From: Acidimicrobiaceae bacterium
GTDB taxonomy: Bacteria; Actinomycetota; Acidimicrobiia; Acidimicrobiales; UBA8190
DNA: 64,000 nucleotides
Direction: 5' to 3'
Assembly (NCBI GenBank): GCA_003151955.1
Contig: PLZB01000085.1
Span: 1-64,000, forward strand
Positions 44,608 to 52,980 of the stretch are shown here, piece by piece. The notes below the pieces were generated by a model, which worked only from the letters and a program-made list of their open reading frames with translations, searched no databases and had not been told where the DNA came from. The position numbers and the translations under genes were made by a program. The first letter of the stretch is position 1; each line of letters starts with the position of its first letter.

Positions 44608-45833
44608 GCCCGGGCCCGGACCCGGCCGGGATCGTCGGGGACTACCTCGACCTCGGCCTGGCCCTGGGCCGCCACGTCGAGGGCTTCGTCGACGCCTACT
44701 ACGGGCCCCCGGCCCTGGCCCGACGGATCGAGGCCGAGCCCGTCCGGAGCCCCGAGCGGCTCGTGGCCGAATCCCGGGGTCTCCTGGCCGCCCTCGACCG
44801 GGGCGACCCCCTCGACGGGGAGGTCGTCCCCGCCGACGTCGACGACGCCACCCGGCGACGCTGGATCCGGGCCCAGGTCCTCGGCCTCCTGACCTCGGCC
44901 CGGAAGCTCGCCGGGGAACCCATCGGCTACGCCGAGGAGGTGGCCGCCTGCTACGGGGTCGACCCCGTCCCGGTCCCCGAGGACGACCTCGCCGCCGCCC
45001 ACCGCCGCCTGGCCGAGGCCCTCCCGGGGTCAGGCGAGCTCCGGGACCGCTACATCGCCTTCCGGGAGTCCCAGGCCGTTCCCCCCGACCTCCTCCGGCC
45101 CGCCCTCGACTCCCTGGCCGAGGACTTCCGGGAGCGGACCGCCACCGCCTTCGGCCTCCCCGACGGGGAGCGGATCGAATTCGAGCTCGTCACCGACAAG
45201 CCCTGGTCCGGCTTCAACACCTACCTCGGCGACCTCCACTCCGAGGTCGCCATCAACACCGACCTTCCCGTCCTCTCCAACACCCTGGCCCACCTCGTCG
45301 CCCACGAGGCCTACCCCGGCCACCACACCGAGCACTCCCGGAAGGAGGCCGGCCTGGTCCGCCGGCTCCGCCGCCTGGAGGAGACCATCTTCCTGGTCGG
45401 GACCCCCCAGTGCCTCCTGGCCGAGGGCCTGGCCGACCTCGGCCTCGAGGTCGTCGCCGGCCGCCGACCCGAGGCCCTGGTGGCCGGCCACCTCCACCCC
45501 CTGGGCATCCCCTACGAGGCCGACGTCCTGGCCGAGCTGGCCGAGGCGGCCGAGGGCCTCGGTGCCGTCCGGGGCAACGCGGCCTGGCTCCTCCACGCCG
45601 AGGGGGCCGACCCCGAGACCGTCGTCGCCTACCTGGCCCGCTGGAGCCTCCTCCCCCCGGCCCGGGCCGAGAAGGCCGTCGAGTTCCTCCTCCACCCCAC
45701 CTGGCGGGCCTACATCTCCTGCTACGTCGAGGGCCTCCCCCTCGTCCGCCGCTTCGTCGACGGCGACCCGGCCCGCTTCGCCCGGCTCCTCACCGAGCAG
45801 CTCGTTCCCGCCGACCTCGAGGCCGCCGCCTGA
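44604..45833 (+). CDS. DUF885-like metallopeptidase-type protein
   Basis: A 409-aa protein carrying a VAHEAYPGHHTEH motif near residue 235, an HExxxGHH-type zinc site typical of DUF885-like and related peptidase families, with further candidate ligands in PQCLLAEGLADLG. A long helical N-terminus precedes it. Predicted cytoplasmic; no signal peptide is visible. Co-transcribed with the dienelactone hydrolase through a GTGA overlap. Activity is inferred from the metal motif only. Confidence 0.75.
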   Translation: MSPGPDPAGIVGDYLDLGLALGRHVEGFVDAYYGPPALARRIEAEPVRSPERLVAESRGLLAALDRGDPLDGEVVPADVDDATRRRWIRAQVLGLLTSARKLAGEPIGYAEEVAACYGVDPVPVPEDDLAAAHRRLAEALPGSGELRDRYIAFRESQAVPPDLLRPALDSLAEDFRERTATAFGLPDGERIEFELVTDKPWSGFNTYLGDLHSEVAINTDLPVLSNTLAHLVAHEAYPGHHTEHSRKEAGLVRRLRRLEETIFLVGTPQCLLAEGLADLGLEVVAGRRPEALVAGHLHPLGIPYEADVLAELAEAAEGLGAVRGNAAWLLHAEGADPETVVAYLARWSLLPPARAEKAVEFLLHPTWRAYISCYVEGLPLVRRFVDGDPARFARLLTEQLVPADLEAAA

Positions 45834-45840
45834 CCCCGGG

Positions 45841-45846
45841 TAGAGT
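45841..45846 (+). promoter_or_regulatory. Leaderless -10 element of the CoA ester lyase
   Basis: TAGAGT six bases before ATG 45853. Confidence 0.5.
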
Positions 45847-45852
45847 CGCCCC

Positions 45853-46791
45853 ATGTCCGCACGCAGCCGTCACCTCCCCCGCCGATCCTGCTTCTCCACC
45901 CCCGGCTCCAACGAGCGCTTCCTGGAGAAGGCCCCCACCGTCCCCGCCGACATGTCCTTCCTGGATCTCGAGGACTCCGTCGCCCCCCTCGAGAAGGAGG
46001 CGGCCCGGGCCAAGGTGGTCGAGGCCATCCGGAAGCAGCCCTGGGACGACCGGGTCCTCTGCGTCCGGATCAACGCCTGGGACACCGAGTGGACCTACGG
46101 CGACGTCATCGAGGTCGTCGGCAACGCCGGGGAGCGCCTCGACGAGGTCATGCTCCCCAAGGTCCAGTCCGCGGCAGAGGTCATCGCCCTCGACCTCCTC
46201 CTGACCCAGGTCGAGAAGAAGTCCGGCCTCCCCGTCGGCCACATCGGCATCGAGGCCCAGATCGAGACCACCCGGGGACTCATCAATGTCGACGACATCT
46301 GCGCCGCCTCCCCCCGCCTCGAGACCATCATCTTCGGCCCCGCCGACTTCGCCGCCTCCATGGAGATGCCCGTCCTCACCGGCGGCGTCCAGATCCCCGA
46401 GTACCCCGGTGACCACTTCAACTACGTCTTCTCCCGGATCCTCATGGCCGGTCGGGCCAACGGCCTCCAGGTCATCGACGGCCCCTACCTGAAGATCCGG
46501 GAGCTCGACGCCCTCCGGGACTTCACCCAGCGGACCCGGGTCCTCGGCTACGACGGGAAGTGGGCCCTCACCCCCGACCAGGTCGGCGTCCTGAACGAGA
46601 TGTACTCGCCCACCCAGGAGCAGTTCGACAAGGCCTGGGACATCCTCGACGCCTACCAGAAGGCCACCGAGGTCGAGGGCAAGGGAGCGGTCATGTTCGG
46701 CGACGAGATGATCGACGAGGCCAGCCGGAAGATGGCCATCAAGTTCGTCGGCCGGGGCGAGCGGGCCGGGCTGACCCGATCCCAGGGCTGA
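45853..46791 (+). CDS. HpcH/HpaI-type CoA ester lyase (malyl-CoA / beta-methylmalyl-CoA lyase-like)
   Basis: A 312-aa TIM-barrel lyase that cleaves or forms malyl-type CoA thioesters. Family landmarks: RSCFSTPGSNERFLEKA at the N-terminus, FLDLEDSVAP (metal-binding region), VLCVRINAW, EVMLPKVQSA, IGIEAQIETTRGLIN (metal-binding Glu) and IIFGPADFAASM. The length fits Mcl rather than citrate lyase beta subunit. With the methylsuccinyl-CoA-dehydrogenase-like gene close by, it could serve glyoxylate or C5-CoA metabolism. Citramalyl-CoA lyase is an alternative. Confidence 0.85.
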   Translation: MSARSRHLPRRSCFSTPGSNERFLEKAPTVPADMSFLDLEDSVAPLEKEAARAKVVEAIRKQPWDDRVLCVRINAWDTEWTYGDVIEVVGNAGERLDEVMLPKVQSAAEVIALDLLLTQVEKKSGLPVGHIGIEAQIETTRGLINVDDICAASPRLETIIFGPADFAASMEMPVLTGGVQIPEYPGDHFNYVFSRILMAGRANGLQVIDGPYLKIRELDALRDFTQRTRVLGYDGKWALTPDQVGVLNEMYSPTQEQFDKAWDILDAYQKATEVEGKGAVMFGDEMIDEASRKMAIKFVGRGERAGLTRSQG

Positions 46792-46851
46792 CCGCTCCGG
46801 GCCCCGGCCCGGCCCTAGCCTGACGGTCCGGGCCGGCGACGGGGGCAGTCG

Positions 46852-48120
46852 ATGAGCGAGGTTCCCGGGGGACCGGGCTGGTGGAGGGCGACCGACGGCC
46901 GCTGGTACCCGCCCGGCACCCATCCGGCCGCCCGGGCCGGCTGGTGGATGGCCTCCGACGGCCAGTGGTATCCCCCGTGGAGCCACCCGGCCTTCAGGAC
47001 CCCGGTCCCGGGCTGGCCGGCCCATCCTGCCGGTCCGGGACGACCGGCCGGCGTTCCCGTCCCCGGGTCGGGCCGCCGGGCCTGGGTCCTCCCCGTCGTG
47101 GTCACCTCCCTCGTTCTCGCCGTCGTCGTCACCCTGATCGTCACCCTGGTGGTCACCGTGGCCAACCGGCTCCCGGCCCTGACCGCCCCCCAGCTCCCGA
47201 TCCCGATCCTGGGGACGGACTGCTCGACCTCGACCCCGGCGGCCGGCTCGGCCACCGTCGTGAAGGCGCCGGTGGTCCGGGCCGGTGGTCCCGTCGTGGT
47301 CATCGTCCCGGTCTGTCTCGGGGGGAAGGGCCCTTACCCCTTCGTCCTCGACACCGGGGCGGCCCAGTCCCTGATCGACAGCCGGCTGGCCTCGACCCTC
47401 GGGCTCCCCACGGTCGGCTCGGGCGGCACCATCGGGGGGGTGGGCTGCGACGCCCAGGCCCAGACCGTCCGGGAGAGCCGCTGGTCCCTGGGGTCGGTCC
47501 CCCTCACCGGCCAGCTCCTCATCAGCTCCTCGGTGCCCGGCTTCGGGGGGACCGGGGAGCCCCAGGGACTCCTCGGCTCCGACGTCCTGGCCCGGTTCGG
47601 GGCCGTCCGGATCGACTACACCAACCAGAAGGTCACCCTGCCCGGACCCGAGGGCCCCCTCGTGAAGGCGGCTGTCCCGGGCAGTGCCACCGCCCCCCTC
47701 CCGACCGGTCTCTCGTCGGGCCAGGCCCGGACGGAGGTGGCCGCCACCGTGGCCGTCTACCGGGGGGGAGGCGTCGCCATCCAGCTCCGGGTCGACTTCC
47801 CCCGGTCCCAGTCGGGGCTCTTCACCCTCGACACGGGGGCCGCCCTCTCGGCCGTCGACCCGGTCCTGGCCCGGGCCGCCCGCCTCCGGACCACCGGGGC
47901 CTCCGTCACCGTCGGGAGCGTCGGCTGCGTCCAGTCCTACAGCCAGGTCGGCAGCGGGAGCTGGTCGGTGGGGGGCACCCCCATCGCGGCCCAGACCCTC
48001 ATCTCGGTCTCCCTCGGCGCCATGGGCATCAAGGGGCTCCTCGGCTCCGACGCCCTGAGCACCTTCGGGGCCGTCGTCCTCGACTACGGCGCCGGGGCCG
48101 TCTTCCTCGGCGTCCCCTGA
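46852..48120 (+). CDS. Membrane protein with two DUF2510-type repeats and two retropepsin-like domains
   Basis: A 422-aa protein. The N-terminus has two DUF2510-like repeats (GWWRATDGRWYPP and GWWMASDGQWYPP), then a single membrane helix (~residues 77-106). The extracytoplasmic part is a duplication: the first half has active-site DTGAAQSLID (Asp ~167) and LLGSDVLARFGAVRIDY; the second half has DTGAALSAVD (Asp ~327) and LLGSDALSTFGAVVLDY. This gives an internal pseudo-dimer of retropepsin-type aspartic protease halves, each with two cysteines. ATG 46852 follows GGGGGCAG. Substrate unknown. Confidence 0.82.
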   Translation: MSEVPGGPGWWRATDGRWYPPGTHPAARAGWWMASDGQWYPPWSHPAFRTPVPGWPAHPAGPGRPAGVPVPGSGRRAWVLPVVVTSLVLAVVVTLIVTLVVTVANRLPALTAPQLPIPILGTDCSTSTPAAGSATVVKAPVVRAGGPVVVIVPVCLGGKGPYPFVLDTGAAQSLIDSRLASTLGLPTVGSGGTIGGVGCDAQAQTVRESRWSLGSVPLTGQLLISSSVPGFGGTGEPQGLLGSDVLARFGAVRIDYTNQKVTLPGPEGPLVKAAVPGSATAPLPTGLSSGQARTEVAATVAVYRGGGVAIQLRVDFPRSQSGLFTLDTGAALSAVDPVLARAARLRTTGASVTVGSVGCVQSYSQVGSGSWSVGGTPIAAQTLISVSLGAMGIKGLLGSDALSTFGAVVLDYGAGAVFLGVP

Positions 48121-48139
48121 TTCTCCGCCCGGGCGGCGG

Positions 48140-49762
48140 TCAGCGGGGGGCGGCGTCCTCGACCAGCCGGCGGGCCACCACCTTGAGGGCCAGGGTCTCG
48201 TCGGCCCCCTCGAAGATGGAGAGGACCCGGGCGTCGACGAAGTAGCGGCTGACGGGGAACTCCTCGGCGTAGCCCATCCCCCCGTGGATCTGGAGGGCCT
48301 CCCGGGTCACCCATTCGGCGGCCCGGCAGACGTAGGCCTTCAGCATGGAGGCCTCCAGGGTCCCCTCCCCCTTGGCCATGAGCCGGGCCACCTCGAAGGA
48401 GAACTGCCGGCTGGCCTGGATGAGGACGGCCATCCGGGCCAGCTTGGCCCGGGTCAGCTGGTAGTCCCCGATGGGCCGGCCGAAGACGACCCGGTTGGCG
48501 GCGTAGTCCTCGGCCGCCTCGAAGGCGGCCTGCATGACCCCGAGGGCCCGGGCCGCCGTCTGGAGCCGGCCGTTCTCGAAGCCGGCCATCTGGAAGTAGA
48601 AGCCCCGGCCCACCCCCTCCTCGGCCCCGACGAGGTTGGCGGAGGGGACGAACCAGTTCTCGAAGGCGATCTCATAGGAGTGCATCCCCCGGTAGCCCAG
48701 GGTGTCGATGGGACGGCCCTCCATCCGGCCGGCCGGGTCGCTCCGACCGTCGGCGGCGGGATCCTGGGTGAAGAGGAAGCCGTGGCCGTCGCCCCGGGGC
48801 TTCGGGACCACGAAGAGGGAGAGCCCCCGGTGGGCCTTCGACCGGTCGGGGTCGGTCCGGGCCAGGAGCATGAGGACGTCGGCCCGGGCCGCGAAGGTGC
48901 ACCAGGTCTTGACCCCGTTGACGAGCCAGCCCCCCTCGCTGCGGGTGGCGGCGGTGACGACGTTGGCCACGTCGGAGCCGAAGTCGGGCTCGGTCACGGC
49001 CACGGCGTTCATGACCTCACCGGAGGCGAGCTTCGGGAGCCACTCCGCCTTCTGGGCCTCCGTCCCCCCCGCCACCAGCGCCCGGCTCAGGATCTCGGGC
49101 CGGGTGATGAGCGACCCCCCGGCCCCGAGGGACCCCCAGGAGAGCTCCTCGGTGGCGACCACCATGCCCAGGTAGTCGCTCTCCCCTCCGGAGGCGAACC
49201 CCCCGTACTCCTCGGGGATGGAGAGCCCCAGGGCCCCCATCTCGGCCAGCCCCGAGATGATCTCCTCGGGGATGTCGGCGTTCTCCCGGTGGATGTGCTC
49301 GGCCCGGGGCCGGAGCTGCTCCTCGGCGAAGCGGTGGAAGGTCTCCCTCACCAGCTCGAAGTCGGGGTCGAGGTGCCGGTCGCCACGGACCCCGGCCAGG
49401 CCGGCCAGGAAATCGGGGTCCCGGAAGGCGGCCACGAAGGGTCCGACCGGAGCCAGCCAGCCCGCCGTGGTCCCCCAGGCCTCCTCCCGGCCGATGGTCC
49501 GGGCCGCCAGCTCGGCCAGGGCGTCGGCCACGAAGGCGCAGGCGATGGCGGCCTCCTCCTCCCCGAGGGCCCCGTAGACGAGGGCGGACTCGGCCGTCCG
49601 GACGGCGGCGGCGGCGTGGGCCAGGTCGTAGGCGAGGACCTGGTGGGCGTCGATCCCGCCCTCGGCCACAGCCAGCCGGCCCACGGCGCCGGCCACCACG
49701 GAGGAGGCCAGCTCGACGGCGGCCGCGGCGGCGGGGAGATCGGGGGAGGGGGTGTCGGTCAC
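48140..49762 (-). CDS. Acyl-CoA dehydrogenase with N-terminal extension, (2S)-methylsuccinyl-CoA dehydrogenase-like
   Basis: A 540-aa flavoenzyme. Residues ~1-130 form a helical extension rich in Ala absent from ordinary acyl-CoA dehydrogenases but present in methylsuccinyl-CoA dehydrogenase (Mcd, ~550 aa). Core motifs: MGALGLSIPEEYGGF, NAVAVTEPDFGSDVANV, GWLVNGVKTWCTFAARAD, and ALQIHGGMGYAEEFPVSRYF; the YEGxxE-type catalytic region reads FEGADETLALKV. Mcd oxidises methylsuccinyl-CoA to mesaconyl-CoA in the ethylmalonyl-CoA pathway. Assignment to Mcd is by length and overall resemblance; another branched-chain substrate is possible. Confidence 0.8.
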   Translation of the reverse strand: MTDTPSPDLPAAAAAVELASSVVAGAVGRLAVAEGGIDAHQVLAYDLAHAAAAVRTAESALVYGALGEEEAAIACAFVADALAELAARTIGREEAWGTTAGWLAPVGPFVAAFRDPDFLAGLAGVRGDRHLDPDFELVRETFHRFAEEQLRPRAEHIHRENADIPEEIISGLAEMGALGLSIPEEYGGFASGGESDYLGMVVATEELSWGSLGAGGSLITRPEILSRALVAGGTEAQKAEWLPKLASGEVMNAVAVTEPDFGSDVANVVTAATRSEGGWLVNGVKTWCTFAARADVLMLLARTDPDRSKAHRGLSLFVVPKPRGDGHGFLFTQDPAADGRSDPAGRMEGRPIDTLGYRGMHSYEIAFENWFVPSANLVGAEEGVGRGFYFQMAGFENGRLQTAARALGVMQAAFEAAEDYAANRVVFGRPIGDYQLTRAKLARMAVLIQASRQFSFEVARLMAKGEGTLEASMLKAYVCRAAEWVTREALQIHGGMGYAEEFPVSRYFVDARVLSIFEGADETLALKVVARRLVEDAAPR

Positions 49763-49820
49763 AGCCCGAGAGGTTACCGGGGCGTAGGGCTCGTCCCGGC
49801 AAGACGCGACGACGTGTTCG

Positions 49821-50303
49821 TCAGCTCGCCAACCGGCCCGGTGGCCGCTCCCGGACCTCGACGTCGACTTCGCAACCGAGGAGGTAGAGCAGGGAGATGA
49901 GCTGTCGGAGGGACTTCGAATAGTTCGTCGGGTCGAGAAGGCGGTAGAGCTGAGTCGGTGACGTGTGAAGCAGGTCCGACACCTGCCGATGGGAGAGTCC
50001 CGAGGCCTCCAATCGGGTTCGGATCTCCTGGGTGAGGCGATAGAGGGTCAGCTCCGCCATGTAGGACGGGTCCTCGTTGTACTCGAGCACGGAGTCGATG
50101 TGCACGCTTCCCTCAGCGCCCGAGCTGAGCCGGTAGGTGAACCCTTCCCGGCCGAGCTCCGGGTCGACGAACACCTCGGCGAGTCGGTCGGTCGGCGAAG
50201 GGGCCGGGTCGGACTTGGCATAGGGGAAGACCATGATCCCCCGCCTGGTTCGGACCTCGAACAGATGCTTTCGATTATTCGGTACGACCTCAAGGATCTT
50301 CAC
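49821..50303 (-). CDS. XRE-type helix-turn-helix regulator with N-terminal DUF domain
   Basis: A 160-aa protein. The N-terminal half (KILEVVPNNRKHLFEVRTRR, VFVDPELGREGFTYRL, SVHIDSVLEYNEDP) is a small beta domain found fused to HTH domains in many bacteria; the C-terminal half (LEASGLSHRQVSDLLHTSPTQL) is the helix-turn-helix. GTG 50303 is chosen from the conserved N-terminus, after a GGAGAGGGG stretch. A palindromic operator lies 30-55 bp upstream, suggesting autoregulation. No partner toxin gene is adjacent. Confidence 0.8.
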   Translation of the reverse strand: MKILEVVPNNRKHLFEVRTRRGIMVFPYAKSDPAPSPTDRLAEVFVDPELGREGFTYRLSSGAEGSVHIDSVLEYNEDPSYMAELTLYRLTQEIRTRLEASGLSHRQVSDLLHTSPTQLYRLLDPTNYSKSLRQLISLLYLLGCEVDVEVRERPPGRLAS

Positions 50304-50333
50304 AGGGAGCCCCCTCTCCGAACCTTCGACATC

Positions 50334-50358
50334 GGTAAACGTTACCGTCCACGGTAAC
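50334..50358. promoter_or_regulatory. Operator-like nested palindromes upstream of the HTH gene
   Basis: Two overlapping inverted repeats: GGTAA-ACG-TTACC (50334-50346) and GTTACCGT-CC-ACGGTAAC (50341-50358), giving three GGTAAC-like half-sites. Likely binding site of the regulator encoded directly downstream on the minus strand. Confidence 0.6.
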
Positions 50359-50386
50359 GGATTGGCAAGAGCGAGCTGAGCCGAGC

Positions 50387-51034
50387 TCAGACGGCGTCCG
50401 GCACCCGGCCGATCACGGTGACGAGGGGAGGGAGGACGACGGGGTCGTCGCCGGGGTCGACGCCGGTGAGGGAGGCGAGGTAATCGGCCACTGGCCCGGG
50501 ACCGGCTCCGGCCGGGGCCTCGGCCCAGGCGTCGACCATCTCCAGGCCGGCCGGGACGACCAGGGCCGGGAGGAGGGCCCCGACGTCGGGGTGGCGGGCC
50601 CCGGGCATCGACATGGCCAGGCCGTCGATCCGGCCGGCCGAGGTGATGGGCTCCTGGGCCACCACCCAGCCCCCGGGGCGGACGGCCCCGGCCATCTTGG
50701 CCAGGACCAGGGCCGGGTCGATGACGTGCATGAGGAGGAACCGGCAGAAGGCCAGGTCGACGGGCTCGGGCAGGATGAGGTCCTCGGCGGCCTGGGTGAT
50801 GGCCAGGACCTGGCTGAAGGCGGCGGCGGCCTGGGCCGCCTCGTCCCGGGCCCGGGGGTCGCTGTCGACGGCGTAGACCCGGCCGCCGCTCCCCACCATC
50901 TCGGCCAGGGCCACGGTCACGTCGCCCCCTCCGGCCCCGACGTCGACGCAGCGCCAGCCGGGCCCGAGGCCCAGCCGGTCGAGGGCGGTGGCGAGGGGAC
51001 GGCGGTAGACGTCGTCGCGCAGGACCTGGGGCAC
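50387..51034 (-). CDS. Class I SAM-dependent methyltransferase
   Basis: A 215-aa methyltransferase with motif I CVDVGAGGGDVTVALAE, acidic motif II (YAVDSDPRA) and motif IV-like LAFCRFLLMHVIDP. The C-terminus contains a VRPGGWVVAQEP strand. Similar to ubiquinone/menaquinone-type (UbiE-like) methyltransferases, but substrate cannot be assigned. GTG 51034 is supported by TAGCGT six bases upstream. Confidence 0.85.
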   Translation of the reverse strand: MPQVLRDDVYRRPLATALDRLGLGPGWRCVDVGAGGGDVTVALAEMVGSGGRVYAVDSDPRARDEAAQAAAAFSQVLAITQAAEDLILPEPVDLAFCRFLLMHVIDPALVLAKMAGAVRPGGWVVAQEPITSAGRIDGLAMSMPGARHPDVGALLPALVVPAGLEMVDAWAEAPAGAGPGPVADYLASLTGVDPGDDPVVLPPLVTVIGRVPDAV

Positions 51035-51040
51035 GACCCG

Positions 51041-51046
51041 ACGCTA
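51041..51046 (-). promoter_or_regulatory. Leaderless -10 element of the methyltransferase
   Basis: On the minus strand TAGCGT ends six bases before GTG 51034. Confidence 0.5.
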
Positions 51047-51091
51047 CCCGGCCCCCGGTCGGGGCCGCATCGGGAACCCCCGCCGCATTGG

Positions 51092-51097
51092 TAGCCT
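51092..51097 (+). promoter_or_regulatory. Leaderless -10 element of the DUF6941-like operon
   Basis: TAGCCT seven bases before GTG 51105; divergent from the methyltransferase promoter 46 bp away. Confidence 0.5.
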
Positions 51098-51104
51098 GCC
51101 CCCC

Positions 51105-51542
51105 GTGAAGGTGACGATGCTCCTCTGCGACGCGGCCCAGGTGGCCGACGGCAAGCTCTACATCCTCGGCGGGGGCTGGTCCCTCACCGGGCCCGACCCC
51201 ATGCCCTCGGCCATCGCCATGAAGGTCGACGTGGGCTGGACCGAGGCCGAGGTGGGCCACTTCTGGGTCCTCTACCTCGAGGACGCCGACGGCCGGCCCG
51301 TCATGGTCGAGACCCCCGAGGGGGCCCACCCCGTCGAGGTCCAGGGGGAGTTCCAGGTGGCCCGGCCCACCACCGTCCCCGAGGGGACCCCCATCGACGT
51401 GGCCCTGGCCGTCAACCTCGGCCCCCTCCCCCTCCTCCCCGGGAACCGGTTCACCTGGCGGCTCGCCATCGACGGGGAGTCCCGGGAGGACTGGGCCCTC
51501 AGCTTCACCACCCGGCCCTCACCCCCGCCCCCGGCCGCCTGA
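51105..51542 (+). CDS. Conserved hypothetical protein (DUF6941-like)
   Basis: A 145-aa beta-rich protein beginning VTMLLCDAAQVADGKLYILG GGW, with a later FTWRLAIDGESREDWALSF segment. The layout resembles small actinobacterial proteins annotated as DUF6941; function unknown. First gene of a likely operon with the MaoC-like dehydratase (5 bp apart) and mutY. Confidence 0.72.
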   Translation: MKVTMLLCDAAQVADGKLYILGGGWSLTGPDPMPSAIAMKVDVGWTEAEVGHFWVLYLEDADGRPVMVETPEGAHPVEVQGEFQVARPTTVPEGTPIDVALAVNLGPLPLLPGNRFTWRLAIDGESREDWALSFTTRPSPPPPAA

Positions 51543-51547
51543 CCGGC

Positions 51548-52060
51548 ATGACGACCTACGACCGCCCCTTCGGCCGCCACCTCGAGGACTTCGAGGTCGG
51601 TGACGTCTACCGGCACTGGCCCGGGAAGACGATCACCGAGTTCGACGACCACCTCTTCTGCATGATGACGATGAACCACCACCCCCTCCACACCAACGAG
51701 TGGTTCGCCGAGAACGAGACGGTCCACAAGAAGAACGTCGTCGTCGGGAACCTCGTCTACTCGCTCGTCCTGGGGATGAGCGTCCCCGACGTGAGCGGGG
51801 CGGCCATCGCCAACCTCGAGGTCGAGTCCCTCATCCACCGGTTCCCCACCTTCCACGGGGACACCATCTACGCCGAGACCCGGGTCCTGGCCGCGGCCGG
51901 GTCCTCCTCCAAGCCCGACCGGGGCATCGTCACGGTCGAGACGAAGGGCTTCAACCAGCGGGGCGAGGAGGTCTGCTACTTCCGCCGGAAGCTGATGGTC
52001 TGGAAGCGGGAGGCCGCCCCGGCCCGGCGGCGCCCCTACGGCGAGGACGTCTGGGATTGA
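51548..52060 (+). CDS. MaoC-like hot-dog dehydratase
   Basis: A 170-aa single hot-dog domain hydratase/dehydratase acting on CoA thioesters. Landmarks: FEVGDVYRHWPGKTITEFDD, MMTMNHHPLHTN where Asp/His catalytic residues are usual (here Asn-His-His), and YAETRVLAAAGSSSKPDRG. It resembles the short Rv2499c-type MaoC protein that accompanies CoA ester lyases in mycobacteria, and might act on mesaconyl- or crotonyl-type substrates. The mutY start overlaps its stop by TTGA. Confidence 0.85.
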   Translation: MTTYDRPFGRHLEDFEVGDVYRHWPGKTITEFDDHLFCMMTMNHHPLHTNEWFAENETVHKKNVVVGNLVYSLVLGMSVPDVSGAAIANLEVESLIHRFPTFHGDTIYAETRVLAAAGSSSKPDRGIVTVETKGFNQRGEEVCYFRRKLMVWKREAAPARRRPYGEDVWD

Positions 52061-52944
52061 CCGAGCCGCCGGGGCCGCTGGCCGGCCCGGCGCTGACGGC
52101 CCTCCGGCGGGCCGTCCTCCGGGTCGCTCCCACCCTCCGGGACCTCCCCTGGCGCCGGACCCGGGATCCCTGGGCCGTCCTGGTGAGCGAGGTCATGCTC
52201 CAGCAGACCCAGGCCGGCAGGGTCGTCGGGCCCTGGACGGCCTTCCTCGACCGGTTCCCGACCCCGGCCGCCTGCGCCTCCGCCGGACCGGGCGACGTGA
52301 TCCGGGCCTGGGCCGGCCTCGGCTACAACCGCCGGGCCCTCAACCTCCAGCGGGCCGCCCAGGCCGTCGACGACCGCCACGGGGGGAGCCTTCCCCGGGA
52401 CCTCCCCGCCCTCCTGGCCCTGCCCGGGGTGGGCCCCTACACGGCCCGGGCCGTCCTCGCCTTCGCCTTCGAGGCCGACGCCGCCGTCGTCGACACCAAC
52501 GTGGCCCGGGTCCTGGCCCGGGGTGTGGCCGGCTGTCCGCTGCGGGCCGCCGAGGCCCAGGATCTCGCCGACCACCTCCTCCCCCCCGGCCGGGCCTGGC
52601 TCTGGAACCAGTCGGTCATGGAGCTCGGGGCCACCTGCTGCACGGCCCGGGCCCCGGCCTGCCATCGCTGTCCCCTGGCCGACCGGTGCCCCTGGTCGGC
52701 GGCGGGCCGCCCGCCCCCCGACCCCTGGCGGCCGGCCACCGTCCAGCAGGCCTTCGAGGGTTCGGACCGCCAGGGCCGGGGCCGGCTGGTGGCCGCCCTC
52801 CGGCTCGGCCCCCTTCCGGCCGCCGGCCAGCCCGCCGCGGCGGGCTGGCCCGACGACCCCGATCGGGCCTCCCGGGTGGCCCGGGCCCTGGTGGCCGAGG
52901 GCCTGGCCCGCCTCGACGGCCGGAACCGCCTCCATTTGGCATGA
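52057..52944 (+). CDS. mutY: A/G-specific adenine glycosylase
   Basis: Removes adenine mispaired with 8-oxoguanine. The 295-aa protein has the EVMLQQTQAGRVVGPW catalytic-Glu segment, the helix-hairpin-helix LPGVGPYTARAV, the catalytic Asp in VVDTNVARVLARG and a [4Fe-4S] loop with spacing C-x6-C-x2-C-x5-C (residues in ATCCTARAPACHRCPLADRC). The C-terminal NUDIX-like domain of longer MutY proteins is reduced. TTG 52057 overlaps the MaoC stop (TTGA). Confidence 0.93.
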   Translation: MTEPPGPLAGPALTALRRAVLRVAPTLRDLPWRRTRDPWAVLVSEVMLQQTQAGRVVGPWTAFLDRFPTPAACASAGPGDVIRAWAGLGYNRRALNLQRAAQAVDDRHGGSLPRDLPALLALPGVGPYTARAVLAFAFEADAAVVDTNVARVLARGVAGCPLRAAEAQDLADHLLPPGRAWLWNQSVMELGATCCTARAPACHRCPLADRCPWSAAGRPPPDPWRPATVQQAFEGSDRQGRGRLVAALRLGPLPAAGQPAAAGWPDDPDRASRVARALVAEGLARLDGRNRLHLA

Positions 52945-52980
52945 TTGGCGCCTCCGGCCAACCAATTCGGGCCCGACCGC

